A stretch of 64,000 bases of DNA from Rubripirellula tenax (GTDB lineage: Bacteria; Planctomycetota; Planctomycetia; Pirellulales; Pirellulaceae): NCBI RefSeq assembly GCF_007860125.1, contig NZ_SJPW01000003.1:186001-250000 (forward strand), in the 5' to 3' direction. Shown here piece after piece: positions 8,108 through 18,033 of this stretch. Numbering within the stretch: position 1 is the first letter of the stretch; every line of letters starts with the position of its first letter. Position numbers and translations under genes: made by a program. The notes below the pieces were generated by a model. It was not told the origin of the DNA. It saw nothing but the letters and a program-made list of their open reading frames with translations, and did no database searches.

Positions 8108-10465
8108 TCACTTTTGGGCCGTCGGCACGAACCCTAACAGTTCGTCCGCCCGCCCGCGAACCGGCTCTCGGGCGGCCTCGATGCCGATCGGGCGGGCCAC
8201 ATAGATCGACTGCAGATACAACGCCCGTTCCAGATTGCCCCCCTGTTCGGAAAGTGCCTTCGCCCGTGCGGCCAGCGTTTCGGCGGATTGCGTGTCCCCC
8301 TCTGCATCGGCGATCAGTGACATCTGGGCCATGGCCCACTGGTTCGCCGGACTCCACCGAACGACATCGTGAAACGTCGCCGATGCCGCGGCCAAATCTT
8401 CCGCGTTGCCGAACCGCTGGTACAGATGCAACTGGCCGACGCCGATTTGGCGAAAGACCGACGGATCGTCCCCCGAGCGAGCTTTCGCCGCGTCGATCCA
8501 TTCTGCCAAACGAAGCCGAATGGCCTCGTCGCCGGATCCCTCATTCGGTTTTCGAATCAATTCCCAACGCAAGAAATCAGTCATCCACAACACCGGTGCG
8601 GTCGCCCAAGGATCCGCCTCGATGGCTTTTTCAAGCGACAACCTTGCCTTGCCGATTTGGCCCGTCGATTGCGAAACTTCGGCGACCACCATCCAGTATT
8701 GCTGGCGACCGACCGGACGCAGCGACATAAAATAAAGCGCTGCCATCGCACCAACCAAAGCCACTGATTTGGCCGTTCCGAGCTTCGGCGAAGCGGACGA
8801 AGTTCCTGTCGCCGACGCGCGAACGCCTGTCACGATCCCCGCGCAAACCCAAACCCAAACCGCAACGCCGGGAACCGTCCATCCGCCCGCCACACTCAAG
8901 TGGATCGCCATCGCGATCAACACGGCGACGAAAATGCGGTCCAAACATTCTGACGATAGCTTGCCAACCGCCGACGTCGCGAAGTATCCCGCGGCTAAGG
9001 CGATCGGAACCGCGAACAGGCTAGCGTCGAAGTCGGGAATCGAGTGCGAGATCCAGCCGATCGACCACGTCAAAAGAAATCCGACCACGGCCCCGCTAAG
9101 CAACCAAGGCGAGTCTCCGAACACACCAGCAGAGGTCCCGCCACCAGATACCTGAACATCTTCGATCTGATCGCGGCCTCTCCCCAACCAGCACTTTATC
9201 CCCACACCCATCAACAACATCAATGCTGCCGTCGCTACCCAACCGCCGGTGGCCAAGGTTTCAAAAACAAAACTATGAGGATCTGAAATCTGTTCGGTCG
9301 AACTGGCTTCCCGATAGCGTTCATAAATCGATTGAAAGTTCCCAGGCCCAGCGCCGAACCAGGGTCGATCCAGAAACATTTGCCACGTCGAACGCCAATA
9401 CTGAAAACGAAACGCCAACGATGCCGGCGCCTGTTCAAACCACTCGCGATTGCCAAACAACGCCAATCCCGCGATGCCGATCGATGCCACGGCGGCAATG
9501 ATCGCGATCCCCCACGCCCAGCGGCGTTTCCGATTCGCGTCGATACGGATACTCGACAGCACCAACCAACCGACCGCCATCAACATCGCCAGCGTCGCCG
9601 ACCGGCTTCGCGCCGCTAACAGCGCCGCGACCAGAACCAACACCATCGCGACAGCGATACCACGTCGCGCGTTCGTCCAGTGGGCGAATCGAAATCGCAC
9701 GATCCCGGCGACAACAACAACTCCCACCAACAAGACGGCCGCGAACGAGTTGGCCAATGCGAACGTCGCCGACGGCCCACCATCAAACAAGCGATTGGCG
9801 AACCGCATCCGCTCGGCGGTCCCGGCCGGCGCGTCCAATCCCACCATCGCCACGACGGCATCCGGATCCTGCTGGAATGCTTGCCGATCCGCGGGCAGCG
9901 ACACCCAATGTTGATGCAGTCCATGAACGGCCAATCCTGTCGCAATCGCGATTGCCAAAATCATCATCGACCGACGTGCGGCCAAGCCCACCGTCAATCG
10001 ACGTGTCGAAGTGAAGATTGCGGCGCCGGCCAACCACACCCAGGCCTCGTTGGTCGCCGAACGCAGATTCCCCAGCGATGACCCGCCGTCGGGTACGAAC
10101 CAAGTCGATGACGTCGCGAATGCCGCCAGGAAGACCCATCCGCCCATCACCCAGGGTGCCGCCTGCAAGATCCGCGTGGCGATGGAATCGGAAGCCTCAC
10201 TTTGCCGCGTCTTCCCGAATCGAGACGCGACCGCCGTCACCGTCGCGATCGCCAAGGCAAACATCGCGAACCACAATGCATCGCCCTGTTCGGCCGCGAT
10301 GCTGTCGCTGGGGTGGTAGGCAGTGTACACCAACGTGGCACCCAGCATCGCGATCGCGGCATCGCCCAGCGAACCCTTTTGCAGCGAAAACGCCCCCACG
10401 ATCGTCGGCGATTCACTTTCGATCGCGACTTCCGACGATGGGTTTATTGGTCGTCTTTTCGCCAT
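8108..10465 (-). CDS. O-antigen ligase/polymerase (Wzy/WaaL-like) with C-terminal TPR region
   Basis: 785 residues from the ATG at 10465, inside the last 22 bases of the upstream glycosyl-phosphotransferase gene, implying coupling. About a dozen membrane segments are visible. The Wzy_C core includes SRSATLAMLMAV and GAGPGNFQSIYERYR followed by DPHSFVFETLATGG, the usual periplasmic loop and His region. The C-terminal 220 residues are soluble helical repeats (TPR-like). It should polymerise or ligate lipid-linked glycans at the outer face of the inner membrane. Polymerase versus ligase cannot be told from sequence. Confidence 0.87.
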   Translation of the reverse strand: MAKRRPINPSSEVAIESESPTIVGAFSLQKGSLGDAAIAMLGATLVYTAYHPSDSIAAEQGDALWFAMFALAIATVTAVASRFGKTRQSEASDSIATRILQAAPWVMGGWVFLAAFATSSTWFVPDGGSSLGNLRSATNEAWVWLAGAAIFTSTRRLTVGLAARRSMMILAIAIATGLAVHGLHQHWVSLPADRQAFQQDPDAVVAMVGLDAPAGTAERMRFANRLFDGGPSATFALANSFAAVLLVGVVVVAGIVRFRFAHWTNARRGIAVAMVLVLVAALLAARSRSATLAMLMAVGWLVLSSIRIDANRKRRWAWGIAIIAAVASIGIAGLALFGNREWFEQAPASLAFRFQYWRSTWQMFLDRPWFGAGPGNFQSIYERYREASSTEQISDPHSFVFETLATGGWVATAALMLLMGVGIKCWLGRGRDQIEDVQVSGGGTSAGVFGDSPWLLSGAVVGFLLTWSIGWISHSIPDFDASLFAVPIALAAGYFATSAVGKLSSECLDRIFVAVLIAMAIHLSVAGGWTVPGVAVWVWVCAGIVTGVRASATGTSSASPKLGTAKSVALVGAMAALYFMSLRPVGRQQYWMVVAEVSQSTGQIGKARLSLEKAIEADPWATAPVLWMTDFLRWELIRKPNEGSGDEAIRLRLAEWIDAAKARSGDDPSVFRQIGVGQLHLYQRFGNAEDLAAASATFHDVVRWSPANQWAMAQMSLIADAEGDTQSAETLAARAKALSEQGGNLERALYLQSIYVARPIGIEAAREPVRGRADELLGFVPTAQK

Positions 10466-11583
10466 CCGGTCGATTCCAAAATGACGACCAACAACAACAT
10501 GCACGCAACGATGCCCAAAACCATTACGGCCTGAATCACCGTGACCTGCGTCAAAACAATCGCGGCCAATCCACACGTTGCGGTGACCAAGTAGATCGTC
10601 AACACCGCCTGCGTGCGACTGAGCCCCAGGTCGACCAAGCGATGCGAAAAGTGGCTACGATCACCCACAAACAAACTTCGCCCTTCGCGAACGCGGATCC
10701 ACAACACAGTGATCATGTCGTATAGCGGAACAGCCATGACGCACAGCGGCGCAAGCACCGCGTGCGGTCGCGGTTCCCCATCGCCGGCATACGTCGCCAT
10801 CAACATCGATATAGCGACCAAAAACCCGACCAGATAGCTGCCCGCATCGCCCATAAAAATTTTTGCCGGCGGCCGATTGTGCCACAGAAAACCCAGCAAC
10901 GATCCCAACACCACCAACAACAACGCGGCGACGAAGAACTGAGGCCGCGCCGTTCCAGGGTCAGGCGTGATCAACATCACCGCAGCCATCGTCGCGGCGA
11001 TGATCGCCGCAACGCCACCGCTGAGCCCGTCCATATTGTCGAGCATGTTGAACGAATTGATCAGTCCGACGATCCAGATCACCGACAACAAATTCGTCAA
11101 CCACGCAACGCCGATGTATGCCGTCAATCCAAAATCCAAGTAGTAAACGACGAACGCGGCCACGGCAAACTCGACCGCCAAGCGGACCCATTCGTTGACC
11201 CCACGGCGATCATCGGTCACGCCCAAAATGGCCAAGACGGTTCCGGCACCTAGCACGGCCCACAATTGACCGGCCTTGGACCACACACCATTGAGCAGCG
11301 GTACCATCGCAGCCGGCATTCGGGCTTGCCATTCCGGAGCGTGACGGGCAAAAGCAACGGCAAGCGTACCGATCGCGAACGTGCCCACAATCCCCATCCA
11401 GATCCCAATGCCGCCGCCAAGTGGCGTGACACGAGTATGCGTGCTGTGGCCCGACATCGGTGCCAACAAACCCAACCGGACCGCAAACCATCGAACGGGG
11501 TAAAGCGTGATGGCGCAAATGACCATCGGCGGGACCACGGTCACAGCCAATAACCAACCGATCCACTGTGACAAGTCTGACAA
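10444..11583 (-). CDS. Undecaprenyl-phosphate sugar-1-phosphate transferase (WecA/TagO/MraY family)
   Basis: 379 residues with about ten membrane segments. Family motifs are clear: SGHSTHTRVTPLGGG near the N terminus, NMLDNMDGLSGG (catalytic Asp pair) in the middle, FMGDAGSYLVGF, and the C-terminal DRSHFSHRLVDLG. The His-rich C-terminal motif points to WecA/TagO-type glycan initiation, not MraY. The start is uncertain: the frame opens with TTG at 11583, with no ATG or GTG upstream before a stop and no strong ribosome site; a GTG or ATG 15-20 codons in would cut the first helix. It supplies lipid-linked sugar for the overlapping polymerase/ligase-like gene. Confidence 0.9.
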   Translation of the reverse strand: MSDLSQWIGWLLAVTVVPPMVICAITLYPVRWFAVRLGLLAPMSGHSTHTRVTPLGGGIGIWMGIVGTFAIGTLAVAFARHAPEWQARMPAAMVPLLNGVWSKAGQLWAVLGAGTVLAILGVTDDRRGVNEWVRLAVEFAVAAFVVYYLDFGLTAYIGVAWLTNLLSVIWIVGLINSFNMLDNMDGLSGGVAAIIAATMAAVMLITPDPGTARPQFFVAALLLVVLGSLLGFLWHNRPPAKIFMGDAGSYLVGFLVAISMLMATYAGDGEPRPHAVLAPLCVMAVPLYDMITVLWIRVREGRSLFVGDRSHFSHRLVDLGLSRTQAVLTIYLVTATCGLAAIVLTQVTVIQAVMVLGIVACMLLLVVILESTGWRKDDQ

Positions 11584-11690
11584 GAGTTGCGAACCCGAGA
11601 AACACGATGCTCAATTGCGGTCGAAATGACGGTCCGCATGATAGCGTACGGCCAGCCCCGGCATACGGTTCAATAGCGTCCGTATACGGT

Positions 11691-13208
11691 TCAAGTCGTC
11701 GCCGGTTGGCTCGCCATGCGGTTGCTGTTTTCCGTAATCACTCGTATCCGCTGGATCACGTCATCAGTGATCATGCCGTCCTGCAATCGCCACGCCCAAT
11801 TGTCGTTGGCTTTGCCTGGCATGTTCATGCGAGCTTCGTTTCCCAGCCCCAAGAAGTCTTGAATCGGCACGATCGCCGTGTCCGACGCGGACTGGTAAAC
11901 AGATTCGATCATTTGCCAGTTCGCATCGTCGCCACCGGTCACGATCGCGTCCAAAGGATCGGATGCGTCGTCCGCCGGTCGACGATTGCGGTACCAACCC
12001 ATCAACGTGTCGTTGTCATGCGTTCCGGTATACGCGACGGATCGCTCGTTGTATTTGCAGGGGCGGTGAAAGTCGTCTTCTTCGGTATCGAACCCGAATT
12101 GAAAGACTCGCATCCCCGGGAAACCCAACTCGTCACGCAATTGGTGGACTTCTTCGGTGATCATGCCCAAATCTTCGGCGATCATGGGCAACTCGCCCAA
12201 CTTGTTTCGCGCGGCCACGAAAGGCTTAGCGCCCGGGCCCTTGACCCACTTGCCATTGACGGCGGTCTTGGCAGTCGCGGGCACTTCCCAATAGGCTTCG
12301 AAGCCACGGAAATGGTCGACTCGCAGCAGATCGAACTGCTGCAGCGCACCGCGGAACCGCGCCGTCCACCACGCATAATCGGTCGACTCTAGGACGTCCC
12401 ATCGGTATTGGGGGTTGCCCCACAATTGGCCCGTCTTGCTGAAGTAATCCGGCGGCACACCGGCGACCAAGGTCGGCTTGCCGAAAATGTCGAGCGCGAA
12501 CAGTTTCTGGTTCGACCAAACGTCGGCGCTGTTGTGAGCCACGAAGATCGGCATGTCGCCGTACATCTGCACATGACGCTCGGCAGCGTATCGCTTCAAC
12601 CGCGTCCACTGACGATCAAAAATGAATTGCTGGAACTCAGAAAACTCGATCTCCGTTTTCAGTTTCTGGTCCCACATCTCGATCGCATCCGCAAATCGAC
12701 GCACCAATTCGATCGGCCACTGTGTCCAATCGGATTGACCGAAATGCAACATCAACGCCTCGAACCGAGCAAACTCGTCGATCCAAGATGCACCGGCGAC
12801 GAATTGATCCAGCGCCGCTTGCAATGTCGGATGCTGGCCCGATTGAAAACGCTCAAACGCTTTCCGCAACACATCACGCTTGTACGTGATCACGTTTTCG
12901 TAATCGACTTGCGACGGATCGGTCGACCATGGGCCGGGCGGTTTGATGTCTTCACGATCGAGCAAACCGTCTTCGACCAACCCCTCGGGACTGATCAGCA
13001 ACGGATTCCCCGCGAAGGCCGAGTAACCGCTGTACGGCGAATTACACGCCGAAGGTGGAACCAGCGGCAGCAACTGCCAAATCCCCTGACCGGCCGCGTT
13101 CAAAAAATCGACGAACGCGTACGCACTCGGCCCCATATCACCGATGCCGAATTCGCCGGGCAGGCTAGTGATATGACAAAGTACGCCAGAGGATCGAGTG
13201 AACCGCAT
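11691..13208 (-). CDS. malQ: 4-alpha-glucanotransferase (amylomaltase, GH77)
   Basis: 505 residues, normal for bacterial MalQ. N-terminal RSSGVLCHITSLPGEFGIGD and ACNSPYSGYSAFAGNPLLI are diagnostic of GH77. The three catalytic acids are in RVDHFRGFEAYW (nucleophile Asp), MIAEDLG (acid/base Glu) and YTGTHDNDT (stabilising Asp). It rearranges maltodextrins in the cytoplasm. It lies 6 bp after glycogen phosphorylase on the same strand, so the two probably form one operon for glycogen and maltodextrin breakdown. Confidence 0.96.
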   Translation of the reverse strand: MRFTRSSGVLCHITSLPGEFGIGDMGPSAYAFVDFLNAAGQGIWQLLPLVPPSACNSPYSGYSAFAGNPLLISPEGLVEDGLLDREDIKPPGPWSTDPSQVDYENVITYKRDVLRKAFERFQSGQHPTLQAALDQFVAGASWIDEFARFEALMLHFGQSDWTQWPIELVRRFADAIEMWDQKLKTEIEFSEFQQFIFDRQWTRLKRYAAERHVQMYGDMPIFVAHNSADVWSNQKLFALDIFGKPTLVAGVPPDYFSKTGQLWGNPQYRWDVLESTDYAWWTARFRGALQQFDLLRVDHFRGFEAYWEVPATAKTAVNGKWVKGPGAKPFVAARNKLGELPMIAEDLGMITEEVHQLRDELGFPGMRVFQFGFDTEEDDFHRPCKYNERSVAYTGTHDNDTLMGWYRNRRPADDASDPLDAIVTGGDDANWQMIESVYQSASDTAIVPIQDFLGLGNEARMNMPGKANDNWAWRLQDGMITDDVIQRIRVITENSNRMASQPATT

Positions 13209-13214
13209 CGTTGA

Positions 13215-15710
13215 CTAAGCCTTCTTGTCGCGCAAGGGTTTTGCTTTCCAGATTTCGTCGGCGTACTGATTGATCGTTCGATCGCTCGAGAACCAACCGC
13301 TGGTAGCCGAATTGATGATGCTCATTCGGTTCCATTTTTTCTGGTCCGCATACACCTTCGCCGCTTCGGCTTGGGCATCAATGTAGCTTCGCAAGTCGGC
13401 GATCGTCAGCCACTGGTCCTGCGGATTTCGCAGCCCCTTGGTCAACAGGTCAAAGATCCCCGGTTCGGCTTCGTTGAAGTGTCCGCTCTCTAACAGTTCC
13501 ATCACGCGGCGGATGTCTTCATCGCCGGCGATGATCGCATCCGGATCGTAAGTCTTCTTCGCTTCGACGACCCCACTGGCATCCAATCCGAAAAGAAAGA
13601 AATTTTCATCCCCGGCTTGTTCGCGAATTTCGATGTTCGCACCGTCAAGGGTTCCGATCGTCAGCGCACCGTTCATCATGAACTTCATATTTCCCGTGCC
13701 CGACGCTTCTTTACCCGCCGTCGAAATCTGTTCCGACAACTCAGTGCCGGGACAAATGATTTCCATCGACGAAACACGATAGTTCGGGAAGAACACTAAC
13801 TTCAACATGTCCTTGTTCTTCGGATCATTGTTGACCACGTCGGCAACGTTGTTGATCAACTTCACGATCAACTTGGCAACGTGATACCCCGGTGCCGCCT
13901 TCCCACCGATCAGCACGCATCGTGGCGCCATCCCCACGGTGTCGCCACGTCGAATGCGATCGTACAGGTGGACGACGTGCAACACGTTCAACAGTTGCCG
14001 TTTGTACTCGTGGATCCGTTTGACTTGAACGTCAAACATGGCCGCCGTATTGAACTGGACGCCGGTATTTTCAAAGACGTAGTCGGCAAGACGCTTTTTG
14101 TTGTGCTGTTTGACGGTCGCCCATTTCTTTTGAAACGCGGCGTCGTCAGCCAACGGCACCAACTTCTTCATTTGCTCGAGATCGGATTCCCATTCGGTTC
14201 CAATCGTTTCATAGAGCAAATTTCGCAATTCTGGATTGCAATGCGAAAGCCAACGACGCTGGGTCACACCGTTGGTTTTGTTGTTGAACTTCTTGGGCCA
14301 CATGGCGTAGAAGTCGGCGAACAAACCGGACTTCAAGAGTTCGGTGTGCAGCGCCGCTACGCCGTTGACAGAAAAACTGCCGACGATCGACAGGTACGCC
14401 ATGCGAATGTGCGGGTGATCGCCCTCTTCAACCAAAGACACCCGACGGCGCAATTCCATGTCGCCAGGATGCGACTTGGCAACCTCTGCCAAAAATCGCT
14501 CGTTGATTTCGAAGATAATTTCAAGCAACCGCGGCAAAAGGCGGCTGAACAAGCCCACCGACCAACGCTCCAGCGCCTCGGGCAACAACGTGTGGTTGGT
14601 ATACGCCATACACCCCGACGTGATTTTCCAAGCGCTTTCCCAATCCAATCCGTGCTCGTCCATCAACAACCGCATCAACTCGGGGACCGCCGATGCCGGG
14701 TGCGTGTCGTTGAGCTGGAAACAATTCAATTCGCCGAAACGAGTAAAGTCTTCGCCGTGCTGATCGACCCATTTGGCCAGCACGTCTTGCAGACTCGCCG
14801 AAACAAGGAAGTACTGTTGCTTCAGCCGCAACTCTTTCCCGTTCTCGCTGGCGTCGTTGGGATACAACACCATCGAGATCTGTTCGGCAGTATTTTTTTG
14901 GACAACGGCATCGGGATAGTTGCCCGAATTGAACTCTTCCAAGTTGAAGACGTCCGTCGCTTCGGCTTTCCACAAACGAAGCGTGTTGACCGTCTCGTTT
15001 TTGTATCCGGGGATCGGCATGTCGTACGGCACGGCCAACAAGTCCTGCGCACCAACCCACTTGCTGAATGGTTTGCCGTTGGCGTCCAGCCCACGCTGGG
15101 TGTGCCCATAGAACTTGATCGTCCGCGTGTCTTCGGGGCGTTCGATTTCCCAAGGATTGCCATCGCGAAGCCAATGATCGGGACCTTCGACTTGGCGACC
15201 ATCTCTGATGGTTTGGTGGAACATTCCGAATTCGTACCGAATCCCGTATCCGACGACCGGCAACTCAAGGTTCGCACAACTGTCTAGGAAGCAAGCCGCC
15301 AAACGACCCAAACCACCGTTACCCAGCCCGGCATCGGGTTCGGCATCCTCGATCTCTTCCAACTTCAATCCGTATTCGTGCAGCGCACGACGCGAATCCT
15401 CGTCGAGTCCCAAATTCTGGATCGCGTTGTTGAGCGACCGGCCGAGTAGAAACTCCAGCGAGAAGTAATGGACGCGTCGAGCCTCGGTCGCGGCAAACCG
15501 CTGGCGAGTCGTCCGCCAATGCTTGGTCACGCGGTCGCGGACGGCAATGGCCAGTGCCTGATAAAAATAGTGAGGCTCGGCTTTGCTGTTATCGTGCCCA
15601 AGCGTGAAATACAAATGCCGTCGAAGTTCATCGGGAAGGGGAGCCAAAATGTCGGACGTCAGTGTCAGGTCCGTTGTGGCTAGCGTGGCGTTCGGTTTCT
15701 GGTCGAGCAT
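13215..15710 (-). CDS. glgP: Glycogen/maltodextrin phosphorylase (GT35)
   Basis: 831 residues, full length for the family. Hallmarks are VHYFSLEFLLGRSLNNA near residue 85, GNGGLGRLAACFLDS near 130, and the PLP-binding segment EASGTGNMKFMMNGALTIG with its Schiff-base Lys near 690. It releases glucose-1-phosphate from alpha-1,4-glucans. The ATG at 15710 begins MLDQKPNATLA. It is followed after 6 bp by malQ, which processes the limit dextrins it leaves. Confidence 0.97.
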   Translation of the reverse strand: MLDQKPNATLATTDLTLTSDILAPLPDELRRHLYFTLGHDNSKAEPHYFYQALAIAVRDRVTKHWRTTRQRFAATEARRVHYFSLEFLLGRSLNNAIQNLGLDEDSRRALHEYGLKLEEIEDAEPDAGLGNGGLGRLAACFLDSCANLELPVVGYGIRYEFGMFHQTIRDGRQVEGPDHWLRDGNPWEIERPEDTRTIKFYGHTQRGLDANGKPFSKWVGAQDLLAVPYDMPIPGYKNETVNTLRLWKAEATDVFNLEEFNSGNYPDAVVQKNTAEQISMVLYPNDASENGKELRLKQQYFLVSASLQDVLAKWVDQHGEDFTRFGELNCFQLNDTHPASAVPELMRLLMDEHGLDWESAWKITSGCMAYTNHTLLPEALERWSVGLFSRLLPRLLEIIFEINERFLAEVAKSHPGDMELRRRVSLVEEGDHPHIRMAYLSIVGSFSVNGVAALHTELLKSGLFADFYAMWPKKFNNKTNGVTQRRWLSHCNPELRNLLYETIGTEWESDLEQMKKLVPLADDAAFQKKWATVKQHNKKRLADYVFENTGVQFNTAAMFDVQVKRIHEYKRQLLNVLHVVHLYDRIRRGDTVGMAPRCVLIGGKAAPGYHVAKLIVKLINNVADVVNNDPKNKDMLKLVFFPNYRVSSMEIICPGTELSEQISTAGKEASGTGNMKFMMNGALTIGTLDGANIEIREQAGDENFFLFGLDASGVVEAKKTYDPDAIIAGDEDIRRVMELLESGHFNEAEPGIFDLLTKGLRNPQDQWLTIADLRSYIDAQAEAAKVYADQKKWNRMSIINSATSGWFSSDRTINQYADEIWKAKPLRDKKA

Positions 15711-16052
15711 GTTACTGGGATGTCCTTCTAGAGAAGATTGGCCGTTTTCGGCTTCGTCGAAGATTGTCGCGTAATTTAAAGCCTCTGTCGACGTTCATCG
15801 AGAACATCCCTCAATCGGGACCGTAAACGTCGCTTTCTGGCTGATTGACCGGCTTTGCAATCAACGAAAATCAAAGAATGTGCTTTTGAAGTGCGTCGTG
15901 GTGTTTCGCGGCAGCCCGATCGGTGAATCGAATGGAATCGAGCTACATGACAGCATCGTCGTCGCGATTGCCCTTGAGCCTTCAGTCGAATTCGCCTTAC
16001 CGTCCCGCTGTAGCCAGTTTCGCCTTTAGAGCTCATCCACGGGATCCGATCG
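15711..16052. other. Divergent intergenic region, nothing specific seen
   Basis: 342 bp between divergent glgP and the methyltransferase gene, presumably carrying both promoters. The open frames here (for example 15776-16036 minus) show no recognisable protein and no good ribosome site. No convincing hairpin, tRNA or repeat was found. Confidence 0.5.
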
Positions 16053-16970
16053 ATGACGACGTCCTACCCCCTGACCGATGCCCCCGTCTCGCCGCACGTT
16101 GCTGATGATGAGCAAACCCTCGGCCAGTTCATTCCGCTCCTGTACCACTACAACATGCTGCAGGACGCAGACCGCGTCGGCGCCTTCCGCGAAGCGATCG
16201 ATTTAGTCGTCCAGCCGGGCATGCACGTGGTCGAACTCGGCGGCGGCACCGGAATTTTGTCGTCATTCGCCGCCAAGAGGGGCGCCCGCGTCACCTGCGT
16301 CGAACGCAATCCCGAACTCGTCGCGTGTGCCCGACGGTTTGTCGGCCTGAACGAACTGGAGGAACAAATCACCGTCGTGCGAGCCGATGCTTGCGAGTTC
16401 GTCAGCGATACGCCCGTCGATGTCGTCGTTTGCGAAATGCTGCACGTGGGCCTACTTCGTGAAAAACAGGCGCAAGTCATCGCGGCCTTCAAGAAGAACC
16501 ACGTACGAAAACACGGTCCAAAACTGCCGATTTTCCTGCCGGAAGCCTCGATTTTGATGGCCGAACCGGTCACCCAGTCGTTCGATTTCGCAGGCTACCA
16601 CGCGCCTGTGCCGCTCTTCCATCCGCCGCGCGTCGACCAACCCGGCACGCAAGCGATCACAACGTTGTCACCGTACGCAAACATCGCTTACGACGGCACG
16701 ATCCCGATGAAGTTCAACGTTCGACAAGACGTTACGCCGACCAATAACGGACAAGCCAATGCCGTTCGTTTCGTCACACAGAACGTCATCACGGTTGATA
16801 TCGACAGCCAGCGAGCCATCACTTGGCCCAACCAATGCCTCGTCCTGCCGCTGCGACAGCCGGTAAAGCTGACCATGGGGATGAAGGCCGAAATGTCATT
16901 CCACTACCAAGCGGGGGGGTCCGTTGAGTCGCTCGCATCGACGCTAAAGCTTGTTTCAATCGCCCGCTAA
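16053..16970 (+). CDS. SAM-dependent methyltransferase, protein-arginine-methyltransferase-like
   Basis: 305 residues. A class I methyltransferase fold is clear: VVELGGGTGILSSFAAKRG (motif I) near residue 60, VERNPELV (acidic end of beta 2), ADACEFV, and VVVCEMLHVGLL, which resembles the SExMxxxLL double-E-like loop of PRMTs. A C-terminal beta-rich half of about 140 residues also fits the PRMT barrel. The substrate is unknown; protein arginine methylation is inference. It stands alone between glgP and the PEP-CTERM gene. Confidence 0.78.
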   Translation: MTTSYPLTDAPVSPHVADDEQTLGQFIPLLYHYNMLQDADRVGAFREAIDLVVQPGMHVVELGGGTGILSSFAAKRGARVTCVERNPELVACARRFVGLNELEEQITVVRADACEFVSDTPVDVVVCEMLHVGLLREKQAQVIAAFKKNHVRKHGPKLPIFLPEASILMAEPVTQSFDFAGYHAPVPLFHPPRVDQPGTQAITTLSPYANIAYDGTIPMKFNVRQDVTPTNNGQANAVRFVTQNVITVDIDSQRAITWPNQCLVLPLRQPVKLTMGMKAEMSFHYQAGGSVESLASTLKLVSIAR

Positions 16971-17223
16971 CCCGCCAGACCAGTGTCCAGCTGGCACACC
17001 ATCGACCCAGGATCGACCCAGCCCCCCAAAAATGGCGAGCAGGGAAGCGGATATGGCCACAGGCGAGGGTGATAAATTCGAAAAAACCAGCGATTTTGCG
17101 GCAAATGTGTAGCACACCCGCTGTCAATTTAGGTAACAATGACGCAGGCGTTTGATCCTCAAAAACCGGGGCAAACCACTCAACCTCATCCTATCTCATC
17201 AGAATCTCTCGGAGCCCCTCACC

Positions 17224-17880
17224 ATGCGTGTTCTCGTTTCCTGGGTAATGGGTCTTTGCTTGTTCAGTTCGGTGGCCGACGCGGCCATTTCATACGAACT
17301 GTTTTTTCGGGCGCCGGAACTTGGCGATATGAATCGGGTCATCGTGCCCGCCTCGCCAGGCCAAGTCTTTTCGAATGTTGACGTGTTCATCCGTGAAATC
17401 GTCACCGACGGAGACACACCCGTCTTGGCAACGCAACGGATTTCGTCCTACGGCATCGACATCGCTGCTGCCGGATCCGACGGAAGGTTCGCGAATGTGA
17501 TGACGGACATCACGAATGGGTCCGCCACAGCCGCCGCCGATGACAATACGTTTAGCTACAGCGGACTTTCGATTTTTGGTCAAGGACGCACGGCAGTCGA
17601 TGTCGGTGGAGGAATCTTTGAGGCGAGACTTGGAAGCGTAGACCTGATCGCTCCGACAATCGGTGAGTCGATGTTCTCGTTGCTCCGAACCAACAATGAT
17701 GCCGGAGACATCGGAACGGATACGGTCAACCTGGTCGGTCGAAACGGCGGCAGCTTCATCGATGGAAGCCTCACGTTGCGAGCAACAGCAGTCCCGGAAC
17801 CGTCTAGCATCCTCCTGCTCAGCGCTGCTGGCGCCGTCAGTTTCTATCAACTGCGTCGACGGCGAAAACTCGCAAAGTAG
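17224..17880 (+). CDS. PEP-CTERM sorting-domain protein
   Basis: 218 residues from the ATG at 17224, giving a signal peptide (MRVLVSWVMGLCLFSSVADA); the frame is open upstream to 17152 but without a hydrophobic start. The C terminus has the exosortase signal: VPEPSS, a hydrophobic stretch and RRRRK. The middle is a Gly/Ala/Ser/Thr-rich beta domain without enzymatic motifs. PEP-CTERM proteins are processed by exosortase and usually become surface or exopolysaccharide-matrix proteins. No exosortase is in the window. A strong terminator follows at 17926. Confidence 0.85.
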   Translation: MRVLVSWVMGLCLFSSVADAAISYELFFRAPELGDMNRVIVPASPGQVFSNVDVFIREIVTDGDTPVLATQRISSYGIDIAAAGSDGRFANVMTDITNGSATAAADDNTFSYSGLSIFGQGRTAVDVGGGIFEARLGSVDLIAPTIGESMFSLLRTNNDAGDIGTDTVNLVGRNGGSFIDGSLTLRATAVPEPSSILLLSAAGAVSFYQLRRRRKLAK

Positions 17881-17925
17881 TCATTCCCTGATTGCGACGC
17901 GACAACGAACGCAAGCCCGCACTTC

Positions 17926-17953
17926 AAACCTTGGCCACCAATGGCCAAGGTTT
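17926..17953 (+). terminator. Rho-independent terminator after the PEP-CTERM gene
   Basis: A 12-bp perfect stem (AAACCTTGGCCA / TGGCCAAGGTTT) with loop ccaa, running into a T-rich tract (ttttatttt). Confidence 0.9.
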
Positions 17954-18033
17954 TATTTTGCGCCGAATCCCCAACGCAACTCGCCGCACTTCGCCACCTG
18001 CCTCCCGAGCGGACAAATCAGTGTCCCGCTACG

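Noticed and set aside
13881-15287. 468-residue open frame on the plus strand inside glgP
   Set aside because: It is the antisense of a strongly conserved phosphorylase; the codon pattern of a high-G+C gene keeps this frame open. No homology pattern, no ribosome site.
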